A DNA stretch of 23,763 nucleotides from Bacillota bacterium (GCA_023415715.1 JAEZJP010000213.1:1-23763), one strand, 5' to 3'. Counted from the first letter of the stretch, positions 8,601 through 16,160 are shown. A program made the numbers and translations. The notes: generated from the letters alone by a model not told the origin.

Positions 8601-8755
8601 ACCTTCACATTGTCCGCATTCACCCTGCCATATACTTCATCCGCCGCCGAAGCCGGCTGCACAGACCAGGAAAATAGGCTTGCCACGCAAAAAAAAGCAA
8701 GCGCCAAGGCCACTGCACGCTTTAGCATTAGGGCGTTTTTGCCTGTGTGTTTCAT
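5636..8755 (-). CDS. Large secreted SH3b-repeat, peptidoglycan-binding protein
   Basis: A 1039-residue exported protein. A signal peptide (about 1-37, cleavage near ASAADE) is followed by eight bacterial SH3-like repeats with the VNLR..P pattern, separated by Pro-Thr linkers (TPTPTP runs). A PG_binding_1 domain lies at about 805-872 (LRKGSTGNAVKALQTKL, GTYGTDTVEAVKAFQ). A final domain of about 150 residues carries FWVHRWAGGNHADVEP, YGVPHNDDGD and FCIHFTNSKTH, then VDPDHQ. I cannot assign this last domain to a characterised enzyme; its invariant-looking His, Asp and Cys suggest a metal or catalytic site. Repeats 3 and 4 are nearly identical. The start at 8755 follows GGGGTGG; an in-frame ATG at 8833 lies at the predicted transcription start and is rejected. 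The role is probably cell wall or spore cortex binding or remodelling, by inference. Confidence 0.88.
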   Translation of the reverse strand: MKHTGKNALMLKRAVALALAFFCVASLFSWSVQPASAADEVYGRVNADNVKVRKTASSSADWWFKLPKNWASLIQDTVVKDGITWYKVQTNGPTQGTRTYIGYIHGDFFAPMTQEDQAKWIQDGKLQPGVGIIGGTPTPTPAGMTPTPTPAGMTPAPTSIKPTPIPDPSNLGRINKGGVNFREKPKEKVISKLENGYMVELLEIPQYLTEDYWFKVKYNGQTGYVQAQLVTILTKAEADAYRSNTPPPASGSDTVYGYIRLNDDGINLRSTPGGSIISRIDGMPVLAYLKQPTVKSGVTWYYVKANGTSGYVHGNYADLTDASGNTAPPAVTPTPGPTQTAASDTVYGYVKLNDEGINLRSTPGGSIITRIDGKPVLPYLKQPTVKSGVTWYYVKVNNIGGYVHGEFTDLTDASGNPLPPSVTATPTPTTTGGNQEAAVGYIKLTQDKVKLRKTPNGTTLCLVSVDQVLPLTAQPAVSGAYTWYPVKNSDGRKGYIRGDMASLCDQNGTTTAPTATPSSAPVNAVGYAMVTKQSVNLRKSIGGATIRTLDKNTVWPMVSAAVKSGSYTWFPVNVNGTKGFLRSDASYQLADFQVQAYLRGEAVPTPTPTPTPTPGPSKYLITTVDKVNLRASASKDANSPYNVVLGTVFQFTSSSTVGGSLWYKITYQGSTLWVLGSCVKVMNTAEYAAWLAGQPTPTPTPTPTPRPNEEDLSDMAETNTTNVLVRATGSSTGRQVSKIYEKGVIFTLTGNKNQADGYTWRSVRLKSGTTGYIREDLMRIYTKAEKKAYEDAQNPGNGGNGGLPEATYETLRKGSTGNAVKALQTKLKEKGFYNGSISGTYGTDTVEAVKAFQRSKGLTVDGIAGSNTQHALYGTVPPGSNDDDDLTNTIYPVEKIDWFTGGINTIFARGMNVKVTDVKSGITFWVHRWAGGNHADVEPLTAADTRRMCKIYGVTSSSQITSSKYYQRHALWVTIGTRTFAASMYGVPHNDDGDTIKNNDFQGQFCIHFTNSKTHTSNRVDPDHQAAIQYAYDEYWKNH
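7519..8003 (-). repeat. Tandem near-identical SH3-repeat DNA
   Basis: Two copies of about 212 bases, 7519-7730 and 7791-8003 (period about 272), share long identical stretches around the segments coding TVKSGVTWYYVK and GINLRSTPGGSII. They encode SH3 repeats 4 and 3 and differ mostly at third positions, which points to a fairly recent in-gene duplication or ongoing gene conversion. Confidence 0.75.
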
Positions 8756-8839
8756 GTAACCACCCCTCGGTTCAGGAATTCGCTCGCACTTTTCTAATAA
8801 AAAGGCATTCGCATCCTCTATATTTCCAATCACGACCTC

Positions 8840-8868
8840 ATTTTATTACAATTTTATTAAGCTGTCAA
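8840..8868 (-). promoter_or_regulatory. Sigma-A promoter of the SH3 protein gene
   Basis: On the minus strand, TTGACA (8863-8868) and TAAAAT (8840-8845) are separated by exactly 17 bases. The predicted transcription start is near 8833, giving a leader of about 78 bases before the ATG at 8755. A vegetative promoter of this quality suggests the protein is made during growth and not only in sporulation. Confidence 0.8.
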
Positions 8869-8904
8869 TGTCTCTTCTTCATCATCCGTCATATTTTATT
8901 CATG

Positions 8905-9780
8905 TTACGAAACTTCCGGATCATCGGCGGCTGCCGTTCCTTTGGGAACAAAACCTGAAAACACCGTTTCGCCGCCGCTTGTCACCTCTATATCCCCGCC
9001 GTTCTCCCTTAAAGTATTGCGTACAATGAAAAGGCCCATGCCATGGCCTTCTGACTTGGTGGTAACACCGGGCTGAAAAATACGGTTCAAATCCTGCGGC
9101 GGAATATCGGGGCCATTATTGGCTACGGAAAAATGAAAGGTTTTCAAATCTTCGGAAAGGGTAATGGTCAGGCGGGGGCTTTTCGTACCCTTCAAAGCAT
9201 CCAGCGCATTGTCTATAAGGTTGGCCAGAACCTTGCACATTTCCCATCCGGGTATGGAAAGGTTCTTCCAGGCGCTGGCAATATGCATATCCACCTTTAC
9301 CCCCTGTCTTTCACATGTAGCCAGCTTCACTTTGAGCAATGCGTTGACAGTGGGGTTGGCGGTACGAAGTACGCGGCTGACGGCGCGGATATCGCCGTAC
9401 ACCCGCTCGATATAATCCTGGGCATCCTTGTACTCCTGCATTTCCATCAGGCTGTACACCACCTGCAGGTGATTGAGAAAATCATGGCGCTGGGCGCGCA
9501 GCGTGTTGTTCAATTCCTCCAGTTCCGACACGGACTGCTCCATGGACACCACCCGGTCCATCGCTTTGCTGGTGCCAAGCGCGTCCCTGATATCCACCAC
9601 CGCACCTATGGAAACAAGCAATGCGGCAACTGTGATGCCGATACGGATTACGGACTGGTAAACCACCTGCTCGCCGCTTAAAAGCAGGTAAAGGGCAATA
9701 GCCATCACCGCAACAATCTGAACACCGTTGATAGCAACGGAGTAGACGGCCGCTTTTCGAATGTCCACCTGCTTTTTCAC
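8905..9780 (-). CDS. Spo0B-type sensor histidine kinase, orphan
   Basis: A 291-residue membrane kinase with a start codon GTG overlapping the rarA stop by four bases (GTGA). Two membrane spans at about 12-34 and 43-62 leave almost no extracytoplasmic sensor. A coiled-coil-like linker (80-95) leads to the SPOB_a-type phospho-acceptor helix RAQRHDFLNHLQVVYSL with H99. A GHKL ATPase domain follows, with an N box (NLIDNALDAL), a G1 box (NNGPDIPP) and a G2 box (GHGMGLFIVRN). This DHp type is found in citrate/malate-type and AgrC-like kinases and in Spo0B. No response regulator gene adjoins it. Spo0A about 3.4 kb away is a possible target, but that is inference only. It is the last gene of the nitroreductase-rarA operon. 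Confidence 0.9.
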   Translation of the reverse strand: MKKQVDIRKAAVYSVAINGVQIVAVMAIALYLLLSGEQVVYQSVIRIGITVAALLVSIGAVVDIRDALGTSKAMDRVVSMEQSVSELEELNNTLRAQRHDFLNHLQVVYSLMEMQEYKDAQDYIERVYGDIRAVSRVLRTANPTVNALLKVKLATCERQGVKVDMHIASAWKNLSIPGWEMCKVLANLIDNALDALKGTKSPRLTITLSEDLKTFHFSVANNGPDIPPQDLNRIFQPGVTTKSEGHGMGLFIVRNTLRENGGDIEVTSGGETVFSGFVPKGTAAADDPEVS

Positions 9781-11090
9781 GTCTTAACCCCCTTGTCCCT
9801 AAGTGCTTTGGCCTTTTGTATTTTTTCCTCATGCCCCTGGTCACTGGGCTGGTAATATACCGTTCCCTTTACCTCGGGAGGCATATATTCCTGTTTTACG
9901 TAATGGCCGGGGAAATCATGCGGATATTTGTACCCTTCCCCGCTATTAAGCCGGTCAGCCCCCTTGTAATGGGTATCCCGCAAATGGATGGGTACGGGGC
10001 CGAAGCCTCCCTTTTGCGCGTCTGCGGCGGCCGCATCGATGGCCATCACAACGCTGTTGGACTTGGGGCTTTCGCAAATGGCAATAATGGCCTGGGCAAG
10101 GGGGAGCCTGGCCTCAGGCATGCCCACCGTTTGCACCGCCTGCATGGCGGCGGCCGCCTCCAGCATTGCGATGGGGTTGGCAAGCCCCACATCTTCGCTG
10201 GCGTGGGCAATAATGCGCCTTGCGATGAGCCGCGGGTCGACCCCGGCATAATCCAGCCTTGCGAACCAGGCCAGCGCCGCATCGCTGTCAGAACCGCGAA
10301 GGCTCTTGCAAAAGGCGCTGAGCATGTCGTAATACAGGCTTTCATCGCAGCGGAGCATAGGTTTTTGAATGCTCTCCTCCGCTACGGCAAGGTCGATATG
10401 CTGCATCCCGTTTTCATCCGCAGAGGTGGTCAAAACGGACAGTTCCAGCGCGTTCAGCGCCGCACGAACGTCGCCGTTTGCCACTTGCGCCAAGTGGGAG
10501 AGCGCCTCGGGCGAAACTTTAAGCGCCCGTCCGCCATAACCCCGCTCCGTATCGGCGATTGCGGCTTTTAATGCTGCAATCACGTCTTCATTTGTTAATG
10601 GAAAGAACTGAAACACCCTGCAGCGGCTGACGATGGCCGGCGTCATGGCGATCATGGGATTTTCCGTAGTGCTGCCGATAAAGCGTATAAGCCCGTGCTC
10701 TATGGCGGGCAGTATGCTGTCGGACTGCGCCTTGCTCCAGCGGTGGCATTCGTCCAGCAATAGATATGTAGCCTGCCCCGAACGGGCTTGCCGCTCCCCG
10801 GCTGCCTTCAATACTTCCCTTACATCACCCACCCCGGAGGTGACGGCGTTCATCTGAACAAAGGCGGCCTTTGTCGCCCCGGCCACTATGGCGGCGAGAG
10901 TCGTCTTGCCGCAGCCCGGAGGGCCGTAAAATATGCTGGAGGTCAGGCGGTCAGCCTCAATAGCCCGGCGCAGAAGCCTGCCCGGACCGATAAGATGACT
11001 TTGACCCAAAAACTCAGATAGTGTGCGCGGCCGCATCCTGTCCGCCAGCGGCGAAAGCTGGGCCTGCCCGGTTCCAAAAAACGGCTGCAT
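9777..11090 (-). CDS. rarA: Replication-associated recombination protein A (RarA/MgsA)
   Basis: A 437-residue AAA+ ATPase of the clamp-loader clade that acts at stalled replication forks with SSB and the recombination machinery. Walker A is GPPGCGKTT (residues 56-64). Walker B is LLDECHR (about 111-117), with Cys where most homologues have Ile. The sensor segment FIGSTTENP follows, then the C-terminal RarA tetramerisation region with DVGLANP and the conserved HYKGADRLNSGEGYKYPHDF. Length is normal. It starts 5 bases after the nitroreductase stop and overlaps the kinase gene by four bases, so all three are likely co-translated. Co-transcription with a sensor kinase is unusual for a housekeeping repair gene. 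Confidence 0.96.
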   Translation of the reverse strand: MQPFFGTGQAQLSPLADRMRPRTLSEFLGQSHLIGPGRLLRRAIEADRLTSSIFYGPPGCGKTTLAAIVAGATKAAFVQMNAVTSGVGDVREVLKAAGERQARSGQATYLLLDECHRWSKAQSDSILPAIEHGLIRFIGSTTENPMIAMTPAIVSRCRVFQFFPLTNEDVIAALKAAIADTERGYGGRALKVSPEALSHLAQVANGDVRAALNALELSVLTTSADENGMQHIDLAVAEESIQKPMLRCDESLYYDMLSAFCKSLRGSDSDAALAWFARLDYAGVDPRLIARRIIAHASEDVGLANPIAMLEAAAAMQAVQTVGMPEARLPLAQAIIAICESPKSNSVVMAIDAAAADAQKGGFGPVPIHLRDTHYKGADRLNSGEGYKYPHDFPGHYVKQEYMPPEVKGTVYYQPSDQGHEEKIQKAKALRDKGVKT

Positions 11091-11095
11091 GAAGC

Positions 11096-11872
11096 CTACT
11101 CCTCGTCCTTATCCTCGGTGAAAAGCACCCTTGCCGCAGGTGTTCTTCCGCCGTCATCCAAGATCCACTGCCGGTCCTTGTCAAAAAGAGCAGCTTCCAT
11201 ATGCAAAAGCGCTATGCCGGTATCCAGGCTGTTGGGTGTGCCGATCAATGACAGCGACTGGCTGTTCAAGCGCAGCTTCCATGGCTGGCGGTTCATGGCG
11301 GAAGGCGCCTCACGAATCGACTTTGCCGCTGCCAGGGCATACTCCGGCCACTCCTCCCCACTGTTTTCCATAAACCATTTGAGCGGCTTGCGTTTTCTGT
11401 TCACAGGTTCCTGCTCAGGCTCTGCCGATAACCCTAAGGGAATCACCGCAGCCAGCACCTCGCCGGGATACAGATGCACAGGGCTTTCCTTTTTGCGGTA
11501 TGTTCCACCCACCCAGCAGGTGGCCACCCCGCAGGATGCAGCTTCCAATATAAAGGCTTCCCCGCTGATGCCCGCATGGGTCATATGTCTTGAGACGGCG
11601 GTATCGGCCATTACGGCGGCAAAGCGGGTGGCACCTTTGATACGCCCGTAGTTGAATATTACCGGCGTAAAAAAGGATTCGTCGCAAGCTGCAAGCAGGA
11701 TGCGCACCCCCGGCAGACAGAGCCTGGCCGCCGCATAGGAGAGGGTGGTCCACTGGGATACCTTAGGCGCATCGGAAAAATTCCGGCATGAAACCCTATG
11801 GGGAATCTGATCCCGCCAGCGCGATAATTGAGCCTTGTTATAAAACCCATTAAAACGCCATTTTTCCGTCAC
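11096..11872 (-). CDS. Nitroreductase-fold flavoprotein (TM1586-like)
   Basis: A protein of about 258 residues resembling the TM1586-type nitroreductase family: an internally duplicated FMN-binding fold in one chain. Visible pieces are HRVSCRNFSD near the N-terminus (the SxRxF flavin-phosphate motif of nitroreductases), SGEAFILEAASCGVATCWVGG in the middle, and APSAMNRQPWKL in the second half, the classic nitroreductase NxQPW motif. The substrate is unknown. The reading frame is open from a GTG at 11887, but the GTG at 11872 fits a GGGAGG ribosome binding site, so I start there. It heads the operon with rarA and the kinase and is divergent from luxS. Confidence 0.87.
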   Translation of the reverse strand: MTEKWRFNGFYNKAQLSRWRDQIPHRVSCRNFSDAPKVSQWTTLSYAAARLCLPGVRILLAACDESFFTPVIFNYGRIKGATRFAAVMADTAVSRHMTHAGISGEAFILEAASCGVATCWVGGTYRKKESPVHLYPGEVLAAVIPLGLSAEPEQEPVNRKRKPLKWFMENSGEEWPEYALAAAKSIREAPSAMNRQPWKLRLNSQSLSLIGTPNSLDTGIALLHMEAALFDKDRQWILDDGGRTPAARVLFTEDKDEE

Positions 11873-11932
11873 GGTCTTCCCTCCCACCTTAGGCTATTCA
11901 TGGTATAGTGTACAACGTGAGTCTCATTTCTG

Positions 11933-11957
11933 CAAGGGAAACCCCTTGTTTCCCTTG
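11933..11957. other. Inverted repeat between the nitroreductase and luxS genes
   Basis: CAAGGGAAAC (11933-11942) pairs with the last ten bases, 11948-11957, around a five-base loop. There is no T-tract on either strand, so it is not an obvious terminator. It lies upstream of both divergent genes and next to a weak minus-strand TTGCAG / TACACT promoter candidate, so an operator is possible. Confidence 0.4.
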
Positions 11958-11979
11958 AACTGCGCACATGATAAGCTCC

Positions 11980-12008
11980 TTGACGGATAAAAAATCAGGA
12001 GCTATAAT
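11980..12008 (+). promoter_or_regulatory. Sigma-A promoter of luxS
   Basis: TTGACG (11980-11985) and TATAAT (12003-12008) are 17 bases apart. The predicted start near 12015 leaves a leader of only about 20 bases, so there is no room for a riboswitch. The arms AGCTCCT/AGGAGCT flank the -35 region and form an inverted repeat around the promoter. Confidence 0.8.
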
Positions 12009-12033
12009 CGGCTGTATACGAGGAGGGTTTCCC

Positions 12034-12495
12034 ATGCAGAAAATTGCAAGCTTTTCCATCAATCATGATTCTCTCGTTCCAGGCTTATACGTGTCCCGGG
12101 TGGACGGGGATGTGGTGACCTACGACGTGCGCATGCGCAAGCCCAACCAGGGTGCTTATATGACTACCGCGGTGGCTCACACGCTGGAGCATCTGTTTGC
12201 CACCTATGTGCGCAACTCAGCCTTCTCATCCGCCATCGTATACGTGGGACCCATGGGCTGCCGCACGGGTTTTTACTTCCTCACGCGGGACAGCATGTCC
12301 CGCCAGGATGTCATGGATCTTCTTCGGGAATCCTTTGCATTCATAAAGGAATTCGAGGGGGATATACCCGGCGCCAAGCGCATGGAATGCGGCAATTACC
12401 TGGATCATGATCTGTATGCGACAAAAACAGAAGCCGCCGCCTATTTGGAAGTGCTCTCCCGCTTAAAGGCGGAGGATATGGTCTATCCTGACTGA
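12034..12495 (+). CDS. luxS: S-ribosylhomocysteine lyase LuxS
   Basis: A 153-residue metalloenzyme that cleaves S-ribosylhomocysteine to homocysteine and DPD, the precursor of autoinducer-2. The metal motif HTLEH gives H49, E52 and H53; C119 (ECGNY) is the third metal ligand, and C76 (GPMGCRTGFY) is the catalytic cysteine position. Length matches the family. The start at 12034 has a perfect AGGAGG at 12021-12026; an in-frame ATG at 11968 lies upstream of the promoter and is excluded. No pfs/mtnN or metabolic partner adjoins it. The YbaK gene follows after 18 bases and is probably co-transcribed. Confidence 0.97.
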   Translation: MQKIASFSINHDSLVPGLYVSRVDGDVVTYDVRMRKPNQGAYMTTAVAHTLEHLFATYVRNSAFSSAIVYVGPMGCRTGFYFLTRDSMSRQDVMDLLRESFAFIKEFEGDIPGAKRMECGNYLDHDLYATKTEAAAYLEVLSRLKAEDMVYPD

Positions 12496-12513
12496 ACAAA
12501 AGAGGATCAAAAT

Positions 12514-13002
12514 ATGGCAGCGCCCGTAAAAACAAATGCCCTGCGCCTGTTGGACGCATCAAAAACACCCTACCGCACGCTTTCTTACGAGTGGGAGGAA
12601 GGCCTTTTTGACGGGGAACTGGTGGCTGGCAAGATCGGCATGAACCCGTCGGCCGTGTTCAAAACACTGGTGGCCAAGGGTGAACGAAAAGGCCATGCCG
12701 TTTTTCTTGTGCCTGTCAACAGGGAGCTGGATCTAAAAGCGGCCGCCCAGCTTTTGCAGGACAAAAAGGTTGATTTGATCCATGTCAATGATCTATTGGG
12801 CCTGACAGGCTACATACGGGGCGGCTGCTCCCCCGTAGGCATGAAAAAGCAGTTTCCTACATTTATAGACGAGTCATCAATGTCGTTTAGTGAGATCGCC
12901 GTCAGCGCCGGTGTAAGGGGCTTGCAGATGGTGATTGATCCCAAACTGCTGATGGCTTTTTTGCATGCACAAACAGGGAAGCTGACCGCGAATCGTCTTT
13001 AG
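12514..13002 (+). CDS. ybaK: Cys-tRNA(Pro)/Cys-tRNA deacylase, YbaK/EbsC type
   Basis: A 162-residue trans-editing enzyme of the YbaK/EbsC group, which hydrolyses Cys-tRNA(Pro) formed by prolyl-tRNA synthetase error. Family features are KTNALRLLDASKTPY at the start, VFKTLVAKG with the conserved catalytic-site Lys, and the loop GYIRGGCSPVGMKK. Its start follows luxS by 18 bases with an AGAGGAT ribosome binding site, so the two genes are likely co-transcribed. There is no known functional link to luxS other than sulfur amino acid metabolism in a broad sense. Confidence 0.93.
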   Translation: MAAPVKTNALRLLDASKTPYRTLSYEWEEGLFDGELVAGKIGMNPSAVFKTLVAKGERKGHAVFLVPVNRELDLKAAAQLLQDKKVDLIHVNDLLGLTGYIRGGCSPVGMKKQFPTFIDESSMSFSEIAVSAGVRGLQMVIDPKLLMAFLHAQTGKLTANRL

Positions 13003-13056
13003 GTTGGAGCGTTTCATAATAGAAAAAGTTGAATGCTTGCTGGGAGGTATAGATTC

Positions 13057-15048
13057 ATGTATACCCTGGAAGGCAAAACGCTTCGCTACGCCATTGACTT
13101 AAGCGGCCGCTGCGTCAGCGTATACAACAAGCTGACCGCCCACGAGTATATGCATACGCCGGACAGCCTATGGAAATTGATATACGCGGAAGGCGAGAGG
13201 ACGGAAATCCCGGTTTATGCGCTTGATCAAACCTTTGAGGTACTTTTAGAACCTGGCAGGCTGACCCTTGCCTATCCCACCTTGAAAGGCGATGGACGGC
13301 TGTTAAAAGTGTCCCTTCGCCTGGTCTTTGATATGACCGGGGATGCCATGAGCGTAACCGCTGCCATCGATAATCAGGACGATGCGCAGGTGATGGAATT
13401 TTCTCTGACGGCAGTTTCCGGCGTTCGTTCCTTGTCGGGCGACCCGGAGAGCGACTTTATTGCCTGGCCAATAAACATGGGCATGAAGATACCAAACCCC
13501 GCCTTCAGCGACTTGAGCGTATATGCCGGTTACCGCAAATATGAGCGTCACGATCAATTCCATACAGATTTGACCACCCTGTATCCCGCCCCGGCCTCCA
13601 TGCAATGGTACGACTGGTATAACCGGGAAGAAGGCCTGTATGTAGGCTCTCATGACACCACCCATCAAACTGTTTGCCTGGTGGTGGAACGGGATGTAAA
13701 GCTGAACACCCTGCGCATGGGCGTGAGCCGCTTTCCATTGCTTAAAAAGGGGGAGAGCTATACTTCCGCCCCCATCGTCTATGCTCCCCATAAGGGAGAC
13801 TGGCATGATGGCGCCCGCCGTTACCGTACCTTTATGGAGGAAAGCGGAAACTGGAAAGTCCCCCTGCAGCCCAAATGGGTAAAGGATTTCAAGGGCTGGC
13901 TTCGGGTGATCTTAAAACAGCATCACTGCGAATTGAACTGGGGGTATAAGGATATACCCCGCCTTTACGATGAGGCTGAAACCGCTGGCTTGAAAACCAT
14001 CTTCCTGCTGGGGTGGGAGCGGGGCGGATTTGCACGCCGCTGGCCGGACTACGTGGCGGATGAGCGCATGGGCGGCGAAAAGCTGCTGAAGGAAGGCATA
14101 GTGTATGTCCACCGAGAAGGCGGCAAAGTGATTATGTTCCTAAGTTATTCCCTCATAGATCATCAAAGCGGCTTTTATTTGAACGGCCCCGGAGCCAAGT
14201 GTACCATGAAGGATATCTGGAACGAAGAGATCCCCTTCTCGGAAACCTATTGCGGCGAAGGCACCTACCGCAAGGTTGGGAATCCTCCAATGCCCATGTA
14301 CAGGGCTTGCCCCGGTGCTCCGGAATGGCAGGAAAAAATGCTTGATTCTGCCGATGTGTGCCTGAACTTGGGTGCGGATGGCGTTTTGTACGATCTGGGC
14401 GGTTTGCCGGCTTACTTCTGCTATGACAAGAGCCATACCCACTCAAAACCAAGCTTCGCCTGTGATAGCAAAGCCCGGCGTTTCCAAGAGATACAGGATC
14501 ATATCCGCACAGCCGGCGATGACCATATCAGCCTGATGGAACATAATGTGGATATCTTCAATCAATATATGGATATCACGCACAGCGTAGGCATGTTGGA
14601 TTCTGCGACAAGCTTGAACAGCATGTACCGGTATACCTTCCCTGAATTGATTCTGACCAACAGGGAGCACGGCCAGGATGAAGCAAACTACCGGTTCATG
14701 GTAAATCACACCCTCTCCTATGGGCTAAGGTTTGACATGACGATCTTCCGCTGCTGCGGCGTTCCGTCGGACATACCAAACTACACCGCCTACCTGAAAG
14801 AAGTTTGCGGCCTTATGGACCGTTATGCTCCCTATCTGATGGAAGGCTTGTTCAAGGATACGGATGGAATTGTAGCAGACGATCCGGCAATTGAAGCTCA
14901 TTGCTTTGAGGCAGCGGATCATACGCATGCCTGCACCTTATGGAACCGCAGCGGGGGAGCCCGCACCGTTACCGTGACTTTTGACAACGGACAGCGGCGC
15001 ACATGCAGCCTTCAGCCGCAAAGCCTTGATATGGTTACCGATTGTTAA
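13057..15048 (+). CDS. DUF6259-like protein, probable glycoside hydrolase relative
   Basis: A 663-residue protein with three parts. The N-terminal beta-sandwich (about 1-260) opens with MYTLEGKTLRYAIDLSG and resembles the sugar-binding sandwiches of GH36/GH31-like enzymes. A TIM-barrel-like region (about 270-540) has strands such as LKTIFLLGWERGG, GKVIMFLSYSLID, GADGVLYDLGG with D near residue 445, and ISLMEHN near 492. A C-terminal beta domain closes it. I recall this layout as DUF6259; no substrate is established. No signal peptide, so it is cytoplasmic and would act on imported oligosaccharides. The start at 13057 has GGGAGGT eight bases upstream; the earlier ATG at 13033 does not. No sugar transporter is adjacent. 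Carbohydrate hydrolysis is inferred. Confidence 0.75.
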   Translation: MYTLEGKTLRYAIDLSGRCVSVYNKLTAHEYMHTPDSLWKLIYAEGERTEIPVYALDQTFEVLLEPGRLTLAYPTLKGDGRLLKVSLRLVFDMTGDAMSVTAAIDNQDDAQVMEFSLTAVSGVRSLSGDPESDFIAWPINMGMKIPNPAFSDLSVYAGYRKYERHDQFHTDLTTLYPAPASMQWYDWYNREEGLYVGSHDTTHQTVCLVVERDVKLNTLRMGVSRFPLLKKGESYTSAPIVYAPHKGDWHDGARRYRTFMEESGNWKVPLQPKWVKDFKGWLRVILKQHHCELNWGYKDIPRLYDEAETAGLKTIFLLGWERGGFARRWPDYVADERMGGEKLLKEGIVYVHREGGKVIMFLSYSLIDHQSGFYLNGPGAKCTMKDIWNEEIPFSETYCGEGTYRKVGNPPMPMYRACPGAPEWQEKMLDSADVCLNLGADGVLYDLGGLPAYFCYDKSHTHSKPSFACDSKARRFQEIQDHIRTAGDDHISLMEHNVDIFNQYMDITHSVGMLDSATSLNSMYRYTFPELILTNREHGQDEANYRFMVNHTLSYGLRFDMTIFRCCGVPSDIPNYTAYLKEVCGLMDRYAPYLMEGLFKDTDGIVADDPAIEAHCFEAADHTHACTLWNRSGGARTVTVTFDNGQRRTCSLQPQSLDMVTDC

Positions 15049-15071
15049 TGGACAGTACTGTCTTACCCGTC

Positions 15072-16160
15072 TCATTCCCTGTTCCCGGAGCTTGCATGGC
15101 GGTCAGTGATTGCTGCCAGAGCTTCCACCGTTTCTTTTACCTTTTCCAGCGCCTTTTCCCACCGGGTGTAATCCATGGCTGCAATATAATACTTCTCCAG
15201 GTCATCATGGCGGGCTTTGGCTTCCTTCAGGCTTTCCACAGCCCGCTGCAAAAGAAGCTCATGGGCGTTGCGGTTAAAAGCCTGTTCCCGGCTTAGCCCC
15301 TGGCCGAGTGACAAAGCCTCCTGAAGGTTTATGGACTCCGTCGGGTTTTCCACCGGTCCTGTCACGACGCTCAAGGACAAGCTGGGGAAGTTCAAATGAT
15401 TCAGTTCTAATGGCAGCAGGGGGTTGTACAAGCCCAGCACAGGTATACCCCGGGTGAGAGCAATATCCCGGATCCTGGACAGGAGCGGATGCGGCGATAA
15501 TCCCCAGGGGGCAGCTATGCAGGCCACCCGTTCCAGCAAAATTGTCGGTAAAAATGTCATGTAACCCCGGGGGGTATAGCTCTCAGCAAACAGTTCCCTC
15601 TCCTGGGCCGGCCCAACGCCTTCGGGCAGCCACTTGTCGGCAGTCTCCTGCGCCAAGCTTTCCATGGAACCTAAGGGAGTGTGTTCCCGCCATTCCCTGG
15701 TGCTGCCGTACAGAAGCGGCGCCGCAGCGCCCAAGTAATCATACACACGTAAAAAGCACCGGGCAATTTCCTCCATGGCATCGCGGATGAGGCGGCGGCT
15801 TTTTTCCAGCTGTTCCTCTCGCAGGCATTCTCCCAAATTCAATATGCCGTCTTCCGCGCCGGGCAGCACCGGGTCCATTACATGGGGAGCGGTGCCGTCA
15901 ATAAGGGCAAAGCCTAAGCCTTTTGCGGCAAGGCCATCCAGGCTGTCGGGGTCGCTGGAGCAATGGAAGATTTCCACCTCCTGATTGATTCCCTGCAAAT
16001 ATTCGGCCATGCGGCGCATCAGCGTGCTTTTGCCTACGCCAGGGCCTCCCTTTAAAATAATCTTGCGGCGGACCTGGTTCCTGGGCAGAATATGGGCAAA
16101 CCGGCTGTAAAACCCTTGGCTGGTATTTCCGCCAGGAAAAAAATGGCGCGCTGTTTCCAT
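15072..16160 (-). CDS. P-loop ATPase of the PRK06851 type, second P-loop lost
   Basis: A 362-residue protein that opens with HFFPGGNTSQGFYS and a Walker A motif GGPGVGKST (about 38-46), as in the two-lobed ATPase family I know as PRK06851. In that family the second lobe repeats the pattern with its own P-loop. Here the equivalent of the second lobe starts near AESYTPRGYMTFLP, but the P-loop position reads CIAAPWGLSPHPLL (about 214-227) with no GKS/T, so only the first lobe should bind nucleotide in the usual way. The C-terminus is helical and Lys/Glu-rich. A GGAG site precedes the ATG. It is convergent with the DUF6259 gene and divergent from yaiI. Role unknown. Confidence 0.8.
   Translation of the reverse strand: METARHFFPGGNTSQGFYSRFAHILPRNQVRRKIILKGGPGVGKSTLMRRMAEYLQGINQEVEIFHCSSDPDSLDGLAAKGLGFALIDGTAPHVMDPVLPGAEDGILNLGECLREEQLEKSRRLIRDAMEEIARCFLRVYDYLGAAAPLLYGSTREWREHTPLGSMESLAQETADKWLPEGVGPAQERELFAESYTPRGYMTFLPTILLERVACIAAPWGLSPHPLLSRIRDIALTRGIPVLGLYNPLLPLELNHLNFPSLSLSVVTGPVENPTESINLQEALSLGQGLSREQAFNRNAHELLLQRAVESLKEAKARHDDLEKYYIAAMDYTRWEKALEKVKETVEALAAITDRHASSGNRE

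Noticed and set aside
8756..8833. Upstream in-frame ATG for the SH3 protein
   Set aside because: It falls at the predicted transcription start and would place 26 residues before a clear signal peptide.
13033..13056. Earlier ATG for the DUF6259-like gene
   Set aside because: The GGGAGGT ribosome binding site lies downstream of it and fits the ATG at 13057.
15051..15064. Short palindrome between the convergent DUF6259 and ATPase genes
   Set aside because: GACAGTACTGTC has no loop or T-tract, so it cannot be called a terminator or operator with any confidence.
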